From NCBI GenBank assembly GCA_010014835.2, contig JAAAKB020000021.1:1038803-1079819 (forward strand): a stretch of 41,017 nt of DNA, in the 5' to 3' direction. Of this stretch, positions 12,138 to 24,300 are shown piece by piece. The position numbers and the translations under genes are program-made. Position 1 is the stretch's first letter, and each line of letters begins with the position of its first letter. The notes under the pieces were generated by a model, which worked only from the letters and a program-made list of their open reading frames with translations, had not been told where the DNA came from and searched no databases. Source of the stretch: Apostichopus leukothele. Lineage: Eukaryota > Echinodermata > Holothuroidea > Aspidochirotida > Stichopodidae.

Positions 12138-12427
12138 GGGGATGGGGTAATTGCTCCCCACTTTCCCAGACCTTGAGTTGGCTAATTCTGTTTCTATCCA
12201 ATTCGGTCGGTAGTTTGGTTGGAGTATGCCATAGCAATAATGACAACACTGCGATACTTTTATACTTATTCATAATGTCATAACACAGTGTCACAGACTA
12301 TGAGAAAGATCGAATTATTGTGAGGAAATTCATTTGTTACGTTTTTCGCAATCTGGCAACACTTTATGCAAATAGCGTAATAACATTTTCAAGTTACATA
12401 ACTAGAACTTGGAAATAACCTATACAT

Positions 12428-12520
12428 CTAGGGGCGTTATAAAATCCAAACATTTCACCCACTCCCCTTTGACCCCTCCCTCAGGTTCACCCACTTTCAC
12501 ACATGAAATTCCGCCCCTGG
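12428..12520. mobile_element. Possible short non-autonomous DNA element (about 93 bp)
   Basis: Begins CTAGGGGCG and ends CGCCCCTGG, which are inverted and share the hAT-like start CNAGGGGCG. The interior contains TTCACCCACT twice. No convincing 8-bp target duplication is seen, so the call is tentative. Confidence 0.3.
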
Positions 12521-13262
12521 TTAGTATAATCCCATAGAATTAATTCATTAAACTTGACAAAATATAACGGCTCTCATTTGATTGTTCTTTTAAAAGTCTT
12601 TGCAAACCCAGTGTTCCATACTATTTTGATGTAAGTTATTGTTTTCGTGACTATTTTCATCGAACGTTATTCGTAAAGCAAACAAAGAAGAGGTAGTTTA
12701 GCCAGTATATGATTCTAGGTAATTAGTGTAACCAGGTCATGTGCCCCCAACCATGTTGGGTGCGAGATCCAAAACAAAATTTCAATGTTATGTTTTTGTT
12801 TGGGTGGGAGTGCAAGTTGAAGGGTTTGATAGGGATAGGGAGCCGTGAGGGTAAGGCCGGGAGGGGGCAAGCATGAGTAATGTCACCTTACGATATTCCC
12901 TTGGTTTAAACATCAGACAATTTTCATTCCATAATCTTCTGCATAATTTCTTCTGTTGTAACTGAATCTTCTACGCCCACTCACATTTCGACCATATTAG
13001 TCGTATTTCATATTAGTCGTATTTCATACGTCAATGTCCACCACATAATTTCAAAGTGCTACTTACGGATACATTTAGGTCTTAATAGTTTTATTGCTCT
13101 CCGACCGATTTTGGACGAATGTTAAAAGCGTCTCCTCTCGATTCAGTCGAAAATTTATGACGTTCAACAAATGATATACCGGTACCCCATATATTCTTAA
13201 ACTTGCTGCAAGTAGTAACTTCGTTGGTCACGTTGGAAAAACAAACGTGATTCGTCAATTCT

Positions 13263-13353
13263 CGTGACGTAATATTTTAGCTCATTGACTCCGCCTACCA
13301 TTTGTCAGTACCCCTCAGCTTCTTTGCTGTTACATTTCAGTCGCCATCTTGGT
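13263..13353 (+). promoter_or_regulatory. Candidate promoter with CRE-like and YY1-like sites
   Basis: TGACGTAA (13265-13272) matches a variant CRE/ATF site. CGCCATCTTGG (13342-13352) is the reverse complement of CCAAGATGGCG, the YY1-type element often found just downstream of TATA-less starts. The surrounding 13.1-13.7 kb has many more CpGs than the flanks. It precedes a clean splice donor at 13446 on the + strand, consistent with the start of the large zinc-finger gene. No transcript evidence is available. Confidence 0.45.
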
Positions 13354-13445
13354 TTGGTTGGGAATGGGCAACTCGTCTAAAATCAAAGAAGTCATTCTGT
13401 ATTGACATTGGATTAATTCCGCCTACTAAGTTCTGCTAATTGTTG
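13335..13445 (+). other. Candidate non-coding first exon of the zinc-finger gene, with a 13-codon uORF
   Basis: The putative exon ends at GTTG|GTAAGT (donor at 13446). The left boundary is a guess near the YY1-like site. It contains a short ORF (13364-13405) starting MGNSSKIKEV and ending after 13 residues. The natural partner is the acceptor before 21130, which would make a 7.7-kb first intron. No other coding gene is seen between them. Confidence 0.4.
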
Positions 13446-16400
13446 GTAAGTAACTTTTTTAACAGTTTAGCGGGTTCCCGGGTCCCAAACCGGGTCCAGA
13501 CCGGGTCAACCGCGCATTTTAGACACGCATAACAATTACGTAGTGCTGCGCGTTGTTTTGTCTTCTTTCACAGTATGTAATGTACGTACTAACGTTCGTA
13601 CGTTTCTATATGGCTCGTAAACACAATATGTAAATACGACGATACTAACGTGGGATTGAACGTTGGAGATGGTTGTAGCAAACGAAGCTACGTACGTATC
13701 ACTCCGTCAATAACTTTTTTTCATGTTATGTTGAAAATATTCTAAATGCCGCTGTTAGATCATGTATCTCCGCGGCGGTTGTGTCAAATGTTTCCTGAAA
13801 AAGTTTTTACGCAAAGTTTGATCGTTAGTTTGTAGATATTGTATCGGTTCAAGGGAAGCCATTTTGGAAATCTGGGTGTGAATATAGGACCCACATGACC
13901 AGTACGAACCAATGAAATTAGAGTATTAGCTTACAGAACCTGATTTACATGCACAGATCCCGAAGCTCCGCCCACAGGGTTCAAGTCTGGCATCTGGCAC
14001 ATACAAAGCAGTGCAGCCGGGGCTAAGAGTGTTAGGCACATTTGTACTAGTTGAGTCTCCCTTTAACAAAGACATGTTTGTTGCTACAGTGTTGCATCCC
14101 AGGATTAGCTCTTGATGGAGAATTTATCAAGTAAGGTTGCTCTCTCTTATAGTTAATATTCTGGCAATGACAATTTGATAATACAGGACTGTGTCCTTTG
14201 ACTGTTTGACATGTTGGGCCTATACCCACTATGCTCTCATTTCCCACTGCCCCATTGACAATCCGAAAGCCATGTTGAACTGTCTTGGTTTCTCAAGGAG
14301 GGGAATGTAGCAATTAATGTTAAGATTGTAAATTCAGGAGTGAATATGGAAATAGGTGAATTGGTCCAGGCTGTTGTGATTTGATCTTTTCATTTATTAT
14401 GCATCTTATATGATGTGGGAGTGGACACGCTAGTACCATTTAATGACAATTTTGAGAAAGTGCTACTGTACGGTGCTATATGGTAAGAGCCCCAGCATTG
14501 CAGCGATTCCCACTGATTTTTATGTGTGGTTTAGTTGATCAGACTTTGCCAGAATGAGGTAGTTAAATTACTCACAAAGGTCCAATCTATGTAAAGTAAG
14601 CAAGGATAATTTTCCCTAAATTTGTGTGTGTCTCAAATTTTGTTGTGTAATTCTGCTAAGTAGATGAAATATTTCATGAATGTACTATAGAATTCAAAAT
14701 TGATGCTTCTCTATAGCAAGTTTAATAGCTGTTTTTGTTAAGGTTGTTTGTGTAGGCCTAGACTAAAAGTTGTGTGTATCATTCCATGTAACAGAACATA
14801 AAATTAAGGTAACATGTGAAATTGCTACACACTACTATCGGAACAACTTTAAAAAAAATAGGTTTCTTGTATTTCATTAGCAATATGAGGACACATCCAG
14901 TTTTCTTTTAGTTTTTTTTTAAGTAACGACAAATGTTTCTGTAATCATTCTTACAGTAAATTAATGTTGAAGGTTCGTAGCTTCCACAGGTGTGCTCTTA
15001 AGAAAAAAAATGTTGTAGTTTATGAAATGAAATCAGGTATGTAACATATTGAATTTTATTTATGGAGAAAGAGGAACTTCTGCATTGTTCAGTGCTAAAT
15101 CCAAAAATAAAATGTAGGGGGGGGGGGGGAAGAGAAGTTGCCCGTTGCAGTAAAATTTTCTAAAATGGATATCAGCCCTTATTTGATAAGGTTCAATAGA
15201 TAAAGATACCAAAACTTGGGAGTGTAGCCGTGGGTGTTTTTTAACCTTTCAAACAGTAAAAACTGTCAAAACAATTTACAGTATTGTGATGATTGTCAAA
15301 ACATTATGATGTTGAGTAAGCACAGTTATTTCCTATCATTATTTACGTTGTGTGAATACTGTTTCCTCAAATCTAGTGCAACAACTTGTTAAATTCAATG
15401 ACCAATTATATTGAAAGGTGATTTCCATCACAGCAGAAAAGCAGAGACCGAATACAGATTTTCAGATTTATTTAGTACTGAGTTGCAAATCAGTATGTGT
15501 TGTGCCAGTTTGCTTGTTAGATGTGCCATATACTGTACTGTGTACTCTCAAGTGACTTCCATTGTGTGAGTGTATTGTGTGTGTATACACGTGTGTTGTC
15601 ATTGATTGCATTAACTGCATGTTATTAGTGCATGTGTATTGTACAGTGTTCAGCATGGTGACTATTAGGCCTGTATTCATGAGCAATATATAGTGTGTAG
15701 GCCTATTGTTTGTTTGTTTAGTGAAGAAATGAAGGAAAGAAAGGAAGGTGCAAAATATTATCACTGTAAGATGAAGATGACAGTGTTCAAATACTGTAGA
15801 TTATCCAAAATCTCAAATACAATTTAGTAAAGGTCTTACTGACCGTAGGAACACAAGCCACAAACAATGTGAGCATACTGTACTAGGCCTATAGCACACA
15901 AGGTGAGAACAACGTTTTTCAGGCTCTTTGTAACTAGTGTTTTGCTTGGTCCTCCTAAACTGGTTATTACAGTACTAGACAATTAATTTTAATTACATCT
16001 GTGATTGTCGTTTCTGTTGTTGGCTTCATTGTTGTTGTATAAACTATCAACTTAGCTGTCACAGTTAGAGCTGTGTTAACATTATGAAGATTGATTTACC
16101 TGTAAAATAAAGTTTATATGTCAGTGTGAAGTATCTTTTACAAAACCAACACCAAGTCATTGTATAATTGCGTACAATTGCGTAACAATGTGAGAAACCA
16201 TTCTTGAAAGTACCGTAGAATACAAGTTTGACTTTTCCCTCCCTTTTTTCCGTCAATATGCTATAGCTGTTTTCATTGAGGCATCATGTAGATGTGGTTC
16301 AAAATTGCGATCAATAGACAACTTGGTTGAACTTTAACACATGACAGGAGCTCTACAGTGTCTGTCAGTACAGCTATATGAAACAATACTTATATTAAGG

Positions 16401-19400
16401 TACCATATATACCAATTTACATCATATTTTCCATTGCGATGGTATATCACAGCAATCATACTGTAGTATGCATTCTGCGTGTTCACTAGGCGATCTATTT
16501 TCTATTCAGAAAGTGGTAATTCTTGAGTATAGATTTCACAACAATGAAAGTGAACTTGAACATTGTCTGCAAATGTAAACAACTGGTGTTACAATTTTAA
16601 TTCCCGGATGAAAAGGTTACCACAGTACTGCATGTACATGATTGTGTACACAAATCATACCCTTGAGCAAGCACCAGCTCTGCACACAAGAGTATTGTGC
16701 AGGAGGTATGATCTGTTTATAGCTCCATGGTATGATCAACTCTGTACAGTATGTAGTATGTATTTTGAATTGAAACATTAATGGAAGATACCAGATCATA
16801 TGATCTAGAAATGAGTACTGTAAACACACACAAACACACACACACAAAAGAGATGTGGAAAAGAACAACTAACTTGAAAGTCTTGAATGTTACTGAAATA
16901 CTTTTTACCTTCCTAATTTCATATAATTTTCATAGTAAGAGGGCCTGGCATTTCGATCCCAGCAGGACCTTCTGCAGAGAGCAATATATTGAAAGCAGTT
17001 AAGTGACAGTGTCTTGCTTTCTTTGACTTCCTAACTTGAGACCTGTAGAAATAAGAGCTTTTACATATATTTACCTATAGGCTGGCGGCTATACAGACTT
17101 TTTGCAAAAGATATGCGACTTGCTAACAGTCTTGTTCTACCTTTGATGTCTTAAATTCAGACCTGTAGAAATTATAGCTTATAAGCATTCTAGACTTTCT
17201 AGTGCCTACTTGAAATTGTGTAGCACAAGTTTGTCAGTTCTAACAATTACTGGATACAAAAGCATTTAAATCCTCTTGTATTAAACTTAAACTGTGCAAT
17301 CTTTTTCACCAAAGTTCACCTTTATTGAAGTATTGTACAAGTATTCAGTAATTTTAGCCATCATGGCAAGTAACACCTGTGCATAATTTTTACTCGAGGG
17401 TTAATATTGCTTGAAAGGGTTTCTCCATTTAGCAGATATTGTCACCCTGATCTTAAAAAGAATTTTATTCCACAAGTGCTGGTAGTTGAAACCCCATCTC
17501 AACATCTTGCAGTTAACTCGAGATACGGTTGATTCAATGTGAACTATTTCTTGATTCTTCAAGGAGTGTAAAGCAGTGCAGTAGGTGGTCTGTGATGTCA
17601 TTTCCATAGATGCTTTTCTAAAGCTGTACATAGTTTATTATTCTTGTTGATTTATCCTTGTAATGTGATAAATTTGGAATGTTTGCTTAGCTTGCCAATG
17701 CTGTCTACAGGTATATACAGTACTAAGCATTTCGTGAAGATGAATTTTCGTAGAAATAATATTTCTTTTGTGGATAACCAGTAACACTGTAGTAATATAC
17801 AGATATTAGAAAATAAACCTTTTCAGCATGATTGCAGTGATGACATCATTCACTTTGCTGTTGCCAGATGCATTCACAATGTATTCGTCCTACAATGTGC
17901 ATAAATAGGATGTGTGGTTTTGACATAATAATGCAGAACATATATCCTTCAGCCTCTAGAATACCCTTAAACATGCCCTGAACAGTGTATAGTAAATGTA
18001 CATCATGTGCAAGAAGAATGAGGGATTTAAAACAAAATTTACAGTGGATGGCCCCAATTAGACTTACACAATCACCCTCACCTGTACTTATTTTTACATT
18101 TGTACAGTATATACCACAACTACAGTATTACTGTGCAGGCACGCTGCACTCTCTCTCTCTCTACCTCACATCCATAGTTCAAGCCAATTAAATACATGTG
18201 TGTAGCTGCTGCTGGTAATGGAAGTGTCTAGTAGGAAACAGGCATGCTGTACAAAGGCACTGACTGTTATACAAAGTGAATTGCAGTGTGTGGTACAGTA
18301 TTGTGCACTATTTTCATAGAAGTCCTGCTCAATGTCCACTGTGGTGCAGTGTGGATTAGGTTGTTGACCCATATTAATTGCTGTTTCTCAACATCTTTTA
18401 AAATCAGAAGTTGGTGTTTTAGCAATCTGAGTATAATAGTATGGTTCAGATAGTTTTGTACCTTGTAGTATAGTAGTTCATACTGTAGGTCTGTATGTAT
18501 GCTTCATTAAAATTGTGTGGCACAGTAATCTGTTGATAGAACTTACTAGTATGGTAGGTTTACACTTTAACATCAAATGCAGGGAATAATTTATCTTTTA
18601 TTGTATAGCAAGATATTATGGATAATTTACAATTGCTACATAGATGCATGCATGCATAATTGCAAATACATTGATCTTTTAATGTAGAATCTATTTTTTA
18701 TTCTTTTATAATGATAATAAGAAATGCAGGAATGTCAAAATTGCTACATGATTCAAACTTCTGTATTCACTGACTTTTGCCCAGGTGGTCAGTTTTTATT
18801 TTCAGGTGGACTCGTAGATACAGACTAGGAAACTTGGATAAGATTCATGTCACCCTTTAGTGTAGGTACTTAAGTGACAAAATAAGTCAGGAATAATTTG
18901 CAAAATATAAACCTGGCAAAGGTTTGATATGAATCTAGATGCTGTAATGATCAAACATCACTGACAATGAGAATTGAGTTTGCAGACAAACAGCTGTTCA
19001 GTACTGTATACACTTAGCAAGAGAGAGTGATTAATAAGTTACATGAAGTCAGTGTGTGTTAGGTTGCTGAAAGTGTGTAATTGTCTATGACACACAAATG
19101 ACATATCAGATTGAACTTCAAATTTGAGTATGTCGTAGTTTTTCAAAGTTAAAGTGAACTTACAGTATTTTGGTTTATACTGTACTTGCTTTTGGTAGAC
19201 AGGTTTAAACCTACATACAGTATGCAGTCCAGTACGTTTGTGTATACATATTATGTGTGTGTACATAAATTTGCATGTATACATGTGTACATATGTGTGA
19301 CACAGGGTCGTAAACAGTAATCTTGATATAAATTTGGTTCAGTATAGATACTCTGCAACTCACTGAGTACAAGAACTGTATCGTTTTACTTTGTTGTCAA

Positions 19401-21129
19401 AGGTCATTTGCGGGTTAAGTCTCAAAACTTGTTAATATGATGACACAAGTATGACAAATCTTGGTTGAGCTTAATATTTGTTACACATGGATCTCTGTTG
19501 ATGATTACTTGAAGCTATTGAAATATCTGGAGGTCAAAGGTCATTTGACTGGAGGTCAAGTGAAATGAGTACAAGTCTTGGAAAGATCATTTGAATGGAC
19601 TTCATTTTCATACATGGATCAAGCTTTGATCCACCAGAGTGCATACAAGAATCCTATGTACGTTTTTTTATCGTGGTCAAAGATCTCTTGCAGTCAACAG
19701 AAAGGAAAGACTGAAAACTATTTTTTTTATGATAACTTCAAAAGTCAAAGGTTACTTGAGGTCAACAAAGGTTAGGAAATTTTTTATCACACAAAATGAC
19801 AGAAATTAAGTTCCTAAACTGCTCAAAAGCTAAATTGGAATTTAGAAATTCATCACACATACTGTACATTAGAATGAATGCTGAACAAATGAGCATGCAA
19901 ATTCTATATATTACACAAAATCTATTTCTTAGACCCCATCTTAGACCTCATCTAATCAACATAGGGTCATTCCATAGAAAATCAACCAAATTTAAGAAAA
20001 CCTTGGCAGGTCACCTCAAGATTGGATTTGCCATCACTTTTGCATCATTTGTTGATATTAGTGGGTTAGGAAGGTGCGCAAAATTGAGCGTTCTTGGACT
20101 GTTTAAATTTGAGGTGCCATGCCCACTATTGCTCGACCGAGCATGCTTTCATTACAAGGTACCAATTTGAGTCCTCATGAATTGTTGATAAAACATGATA
20201 GAGTCCTGAAAATAGCTGTCTAGGCCAAGTTGTGGTCATAGATTTCAGAAATGAAGTCTAAAAGATGATTGGAGTATATAACTGTTATGTGTAGAGATAT
20301 ATTGCCTGAAAAATCTCCATATTTGCTGGGCCATTTTTGGTTTCATCTTTACTACCAGTAAACAACTTCCCATAGAGGCCAAGCTTTCAGGGTACAACCA
20401 GCCTATAGGGTTGAAAGCTTTTCTTAAATACAAGAGCCATATATACCATTCACTTTTGGAAATAATTTGTATCAAAAGTGGTACTTCGTGTGATTTGACA
20501 ATATGACCTTATATTGCACACTGTGTTTAATATGTAGCTGCACTGATAGACACTGTAGTTGCTGTGTTTGAAAGTCAAATTCTTGTATTAATTGCCAAGT
20601 TACTGAAAAACTTTAAACAATATTTTTCAAAGTAAAGCTGGCTGTACTTTGAGGTTGGAGTGTAGAATCGCCATAAAGTGAACATCAGAATTCTACCTTA
20701 GGGAGGTCAAAGTTCATTTCTGGTCAAAACTTGGAAATCCTGTGTATACAGTGTTACAATAAAATGATTACACCTGAAATGTGGCAACTGGCAAGTCGTC
20801 ATTAACTTAAAAGCCTATGGACTGTCTTGTTTCTTTCGGGCGAAATTTGGCTATGTTGATTTGCATTTAAACTGGATTGAACTTAGGAATATGGAATTCC
20901 CATAGAATAAAAAGAATATCAAAATCAGCTTGAAGAGCTGGATTTGCTACTTTCTTACTGGCAGTCAAGGATCATATAGGTAGAGCTGAGTGATTTAATA
21001 AAGCTTAAGATTGATATACCTGGCAGGAATTTTCAATCAGATTGTAAATGTCTGCTGATCTGTTTTTTCCTTTATTATGGATCCAATTCCTGATATTAAT
21101 TTTTTTTTTCTATTTTTTTTCCTCCCTAG
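13446..21129 (+). other. Long gene-free stretch, probably intron 1 of the zinc-finger gene
   Basis: No exon or RNA gene was recognised. It contains a G homopolymer (15117-15129), a CA-rich microsatellite (16823-16847), a short CT run near 18150 and many TACTGTA/TACAGTA words between about 15.4 and 19.9 kb. It also holds a copy of the AGGTCA-bearing dispersed repeat. The 124-codon ORF at 19796-20170 has no recognisable domain and I regard it as chance. The stretch ends in a long pyrimidine tract and CCTCCCTAG acceptor. Confidence 0.5.
19370..19770 (+). repeat. Dispersed repeat with AGGTCA half-sites, copy C
   Basis: Several degenerate units with CAAAGGTCATTTG, a GGATC-containing phrase (ACATGGATC) and GAGTACAAGAA or GTGCATACAAGAATCCTAT. 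Bases 19531-19543 are a perfect DR1 element, AGGTCAAAGGTCA. Another AGGTCA follows at 19552-19559. Confidence 0.65.
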
Positions 21130-21331
21130 ATTTGTACCTCCTGGAAGAAACTTAGTACTAAAAGAGAGAAAAAGAAACAAGAAGTATCGGTACACACACG
21201 TCTACAATGCATAGCAGGTCTACTTGGGTATGATATCGTGTAGATACAACAGTCAGCATCCAATAGCCGAGTACCACATGATGTACTCAATGAAAGTGAA
21301 CATATTATGTTAGTAATGTTGAAGCCGTACA
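21130..21331 (+). promoter_or_regulatory. 5' leader of the zinc-finger mRNA with three uORFs
   Basis: Follows a strong polypyrimidine-CCTAG acceptor. Three short upstream ORFs are present. They are at 21207-21233 (8 codons), 21278-21313 (11 codons) and 21307-21339 (10 codons). The last overlaps the main start codon at 21332 in another frame and terminates just inside the main CDS. A stop at 21320-21322 lies in frame with the main ORF, which supports 21332 as the start. The leader could reduce or regulate translation; that is inference. Confidence 0.55.
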
Positions 21332-24300
21332 ATGTCTGAGAAAGATGTCCAGGTGCTGGGACCAGATGAAAAAATGGAAACAGACCAAGAGGTGTCACTG
21401 ATGCCAGGGAAAGCAGAAGTCAAAAGTGTTTTAGAGGTAGACTCTGAAGGAAAAAGAGGTGGGAAGACAGGCCAGTCTGTTTACATTAATGGGTTGTCTC
21501 ATGACAAACATGAAGATGCAACAGAGAGTATAGATGATGTGATGGATGTAGATATCTCTGAACATCAACCCTCTTCTGGGGATGTGTCTGGCCAGCAGAA
21601 GGGAGTTCTTGATGCAGACCATTTGCAAGGGCAAAGTGCAAGCCAGAGTGTTGATAAAGACAAAAACTTAAACGTTGAGACAGACGGTGTTACCATTACA
21701 GAGAATGATGTTCAAACAGTTTCCAACATGGATCATGCAATCATTCATGAAGATGCTCATAAAAATTTAGTGCCCGTAGATTCTGAGGAAAGTGTGCCTC
21801 CACGAAAGGAATTGTCTAAGGTTGCTGAGACGTTGTCTTCCAATGACGATAGTGGTGCTCTTAGCAAAGCAATAATGGATGATGGTAACGCCATTGCTGT
21901 AGAGAACGAAACCACAAGTGAACATCAATCTCAGATCAACCAAGATGTTGACAATTCCATTTCGGAGGTTTTAGAAGTGGAATCACAAGACAGTAACGCC
22001 ACAGCTCAGGAAGAAAGTGGCAAATCCAGGGATGGACAAGCCCTTGAAAGTGCGGATAAAGAAATCAATCAAAGCCTTGCTGAAAATAATAGCAGTGACC
22101 AAACCTCAAAAGAAAAAGCAGTTAATGCTCTACCGAGGAACTCAAGCAAGACCATAGAAAAAGGAAAACCAACACCAGATGATGATGTTATTGTTATCGA
22201 TGATGACGATGATGAACCTGCAGCTGTTCGACCAAAGCCTGTTCGTAAAAAGTCCTCTCAGGCAGCACTTTGCAAGTGTATCCTCTGTGGAGACATGGTC
22301 AGACTTAGTACGTTGGGGCTCCATGTAAACAGTTTACACAGTAAGCTGATCGTGAAAGGGAATGCCAGCATAGAGTGCAAAGTTTGTGAAGAATTTTTTA
22401 CTTGGAGTAACTTTGTTGATCATGCACAAGTGAAACACAAGTGGAGTATTGTCAAAAACAGTACCACTAAAGCAAAAACTGTTCCTGCCAGGGTGGACTA
22501 TGAAAATATGAAAGTTACTTGTATTTGGTGCAAGGAGGGAACTGACGTACGGTCTATCTCTTCACATTTTAAGTCTGTACATAAGGTAGATGAAAAAGTA
22601 ATCGAAAGGGCCATGAAGCTTACTTTTTTATCTAAAGACCACGACAAGGGAGCAGAACCAAGTAAAACCGCATTGCCGACAGGTATCACTGGTGCTTTAT
22701 TTGTCACATGCAATGAGTGCAACAAAGACCTGAAATTTTCTGAAGTTTTGAACCATTTCCAGTTAATGCATAAGAAATCAAAGGTGGCACCAAATTCAGG
22801 GCAGGTTGTTAGTAGACCTGCAATTCCTCCCCAGAGATCAGTAACCAAGCAATCAATACCTCAACCACCAAAACCAAAATCTGTAGCTGGCAAAGGAGAG
22901 CAACTTATTACACTGTTCAAAGGTCAACTGAATATATCCAAATCTCCAAATTATGCTTTGGTAAAATTAGCCCATGATGGGAAGGACAAGATCCTTTCTA
23001 TTCCTTTCACTCACCCCATTGCTCGTCACAAAGTTCAAACCATCGCTGTAAAAGGTGCTTTAGATGATATACCTGCTCTCATTCAGAGTGTCACAGATTT
23101 ATTGGCATCTCAAAAACCTCCAACAGAACCCCTAGTTCCTCCACCTGTCACTCAGGGAATGTTATCAAAACTACAGCCTCCTGCTACTACAACTGCTACT
23201 ACTACTACTGCTACTGCAAGCAAAGTGAAGCAAACTGTAGCTCAAGTGGATGACAAGAAAGATAATAAAAGCACAGCTGTGAAGGATGATAAGGCCTCAA
23301 CAGAACATGCAGGTGATAAGTCTGAACAGGCTTCCAACTCTGCAGACAAGGGTAGTTTAGGAAAGGATTCATCGTCCGATTCTGGAAACCAGAAAGTGAA
23401 AAAGATTGTTGAGGAAAATAAGCCGGATGGTTCAAAAAAGGATGAACCAATTGCACCTGCAACAAAAAGTGCCAGTGAAGATAGTAACAAGGAGAGCAGT
23501 GAGGAGAAGACTGAAGTTGAAGATTCTCCTCTGAAATCACCCTCAAAGAAAGGTAGCCCAAGAGGGTCTTTGAGTCGATTGTTAGAACTACAGAGAGAGT
23601 CTATAGGTAATGCTGCTGAAGATGTGGCAGAAGAAGAAGAAGAAAGTTCTGGTAGACCACTTCGGAGAAGTTCTCGTAGAGCTAAGATGGCTGCAAAGTT
23701 AAAAATAAAGAGTGTAGTGGAAAAGGAAATTGAGGAATGGAAGAAACTTCCAGAGCTTACTGAATATGTTCCAACTGAAGAAGAGGAAAATGACAGTAAA
23801 TTGCCAGCAAATAATGTAATTTATATGGTGTCTTCAAGTGCAACCAATCACACAACCTCAGTAGCTGCAAAGAATAAACCTTCCAATGCTATAGAGCAGT
23901 ATATTTTCAGACAAGTGGAAGGTGGAAAGAAAATGCTTGTTCCTGTAGGGTCAAAGGAGAGTTTTAACAAGCCATCCGGAGCGCAGATTACAAGCGGAAC
24001 TCGGTTAACAAAAGCACTTCCGCAAACAAGAACGAGTGTTCTGAAGTCTGCTTCGACATTCGACAGAGGAGCAACAACTCCTGTTGTTGGTGGAAGGTTG
24101 CCGGGGACTGCAGGTGGTCAACTCAAGGTGTCATCTCTTGTGACCAAGCAGCAGAAATCACCTGCTAGGAATTCTGTTACCTCAACACCAAAGCTCATTG
24201 TCCCACAGCATCAAACAAGCACAACTACTATTTTGCCATCTGGTGTTACACTTCATAGTCCTCAGCTGTATCAGCAGCCAAATGTTTCATCCGGGCAGGT

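Larger units (their letters stand above)
8600..13262. other. Repeat-rich region between cathepsin exon 5 and the next promoter
   Basis: I searched this stretch for a cathepsin exon encoding the NH...GWG and RNSWG blocks and found none. It holds a dispersed AGGTCA repeat, a dead gypsy integrase on the minus strand, a short tandem repeat, an assembly gap and transposon-end-like sequence, all listed separately. Bases 8955-9045 carry an imperfect internal duplication of AGCTGTCATGCC. Another duplication, of about 16 bp (CATATTAGTCGTATTT), lies near 12994-13026. Confidence 0.5.

Noticed and set aside
19796-20170. 124-codon + strand ORF
   Set aside because: No recognisable domain or signal peptide, no splice context, and it lies between dispersed repeats; likely chance.
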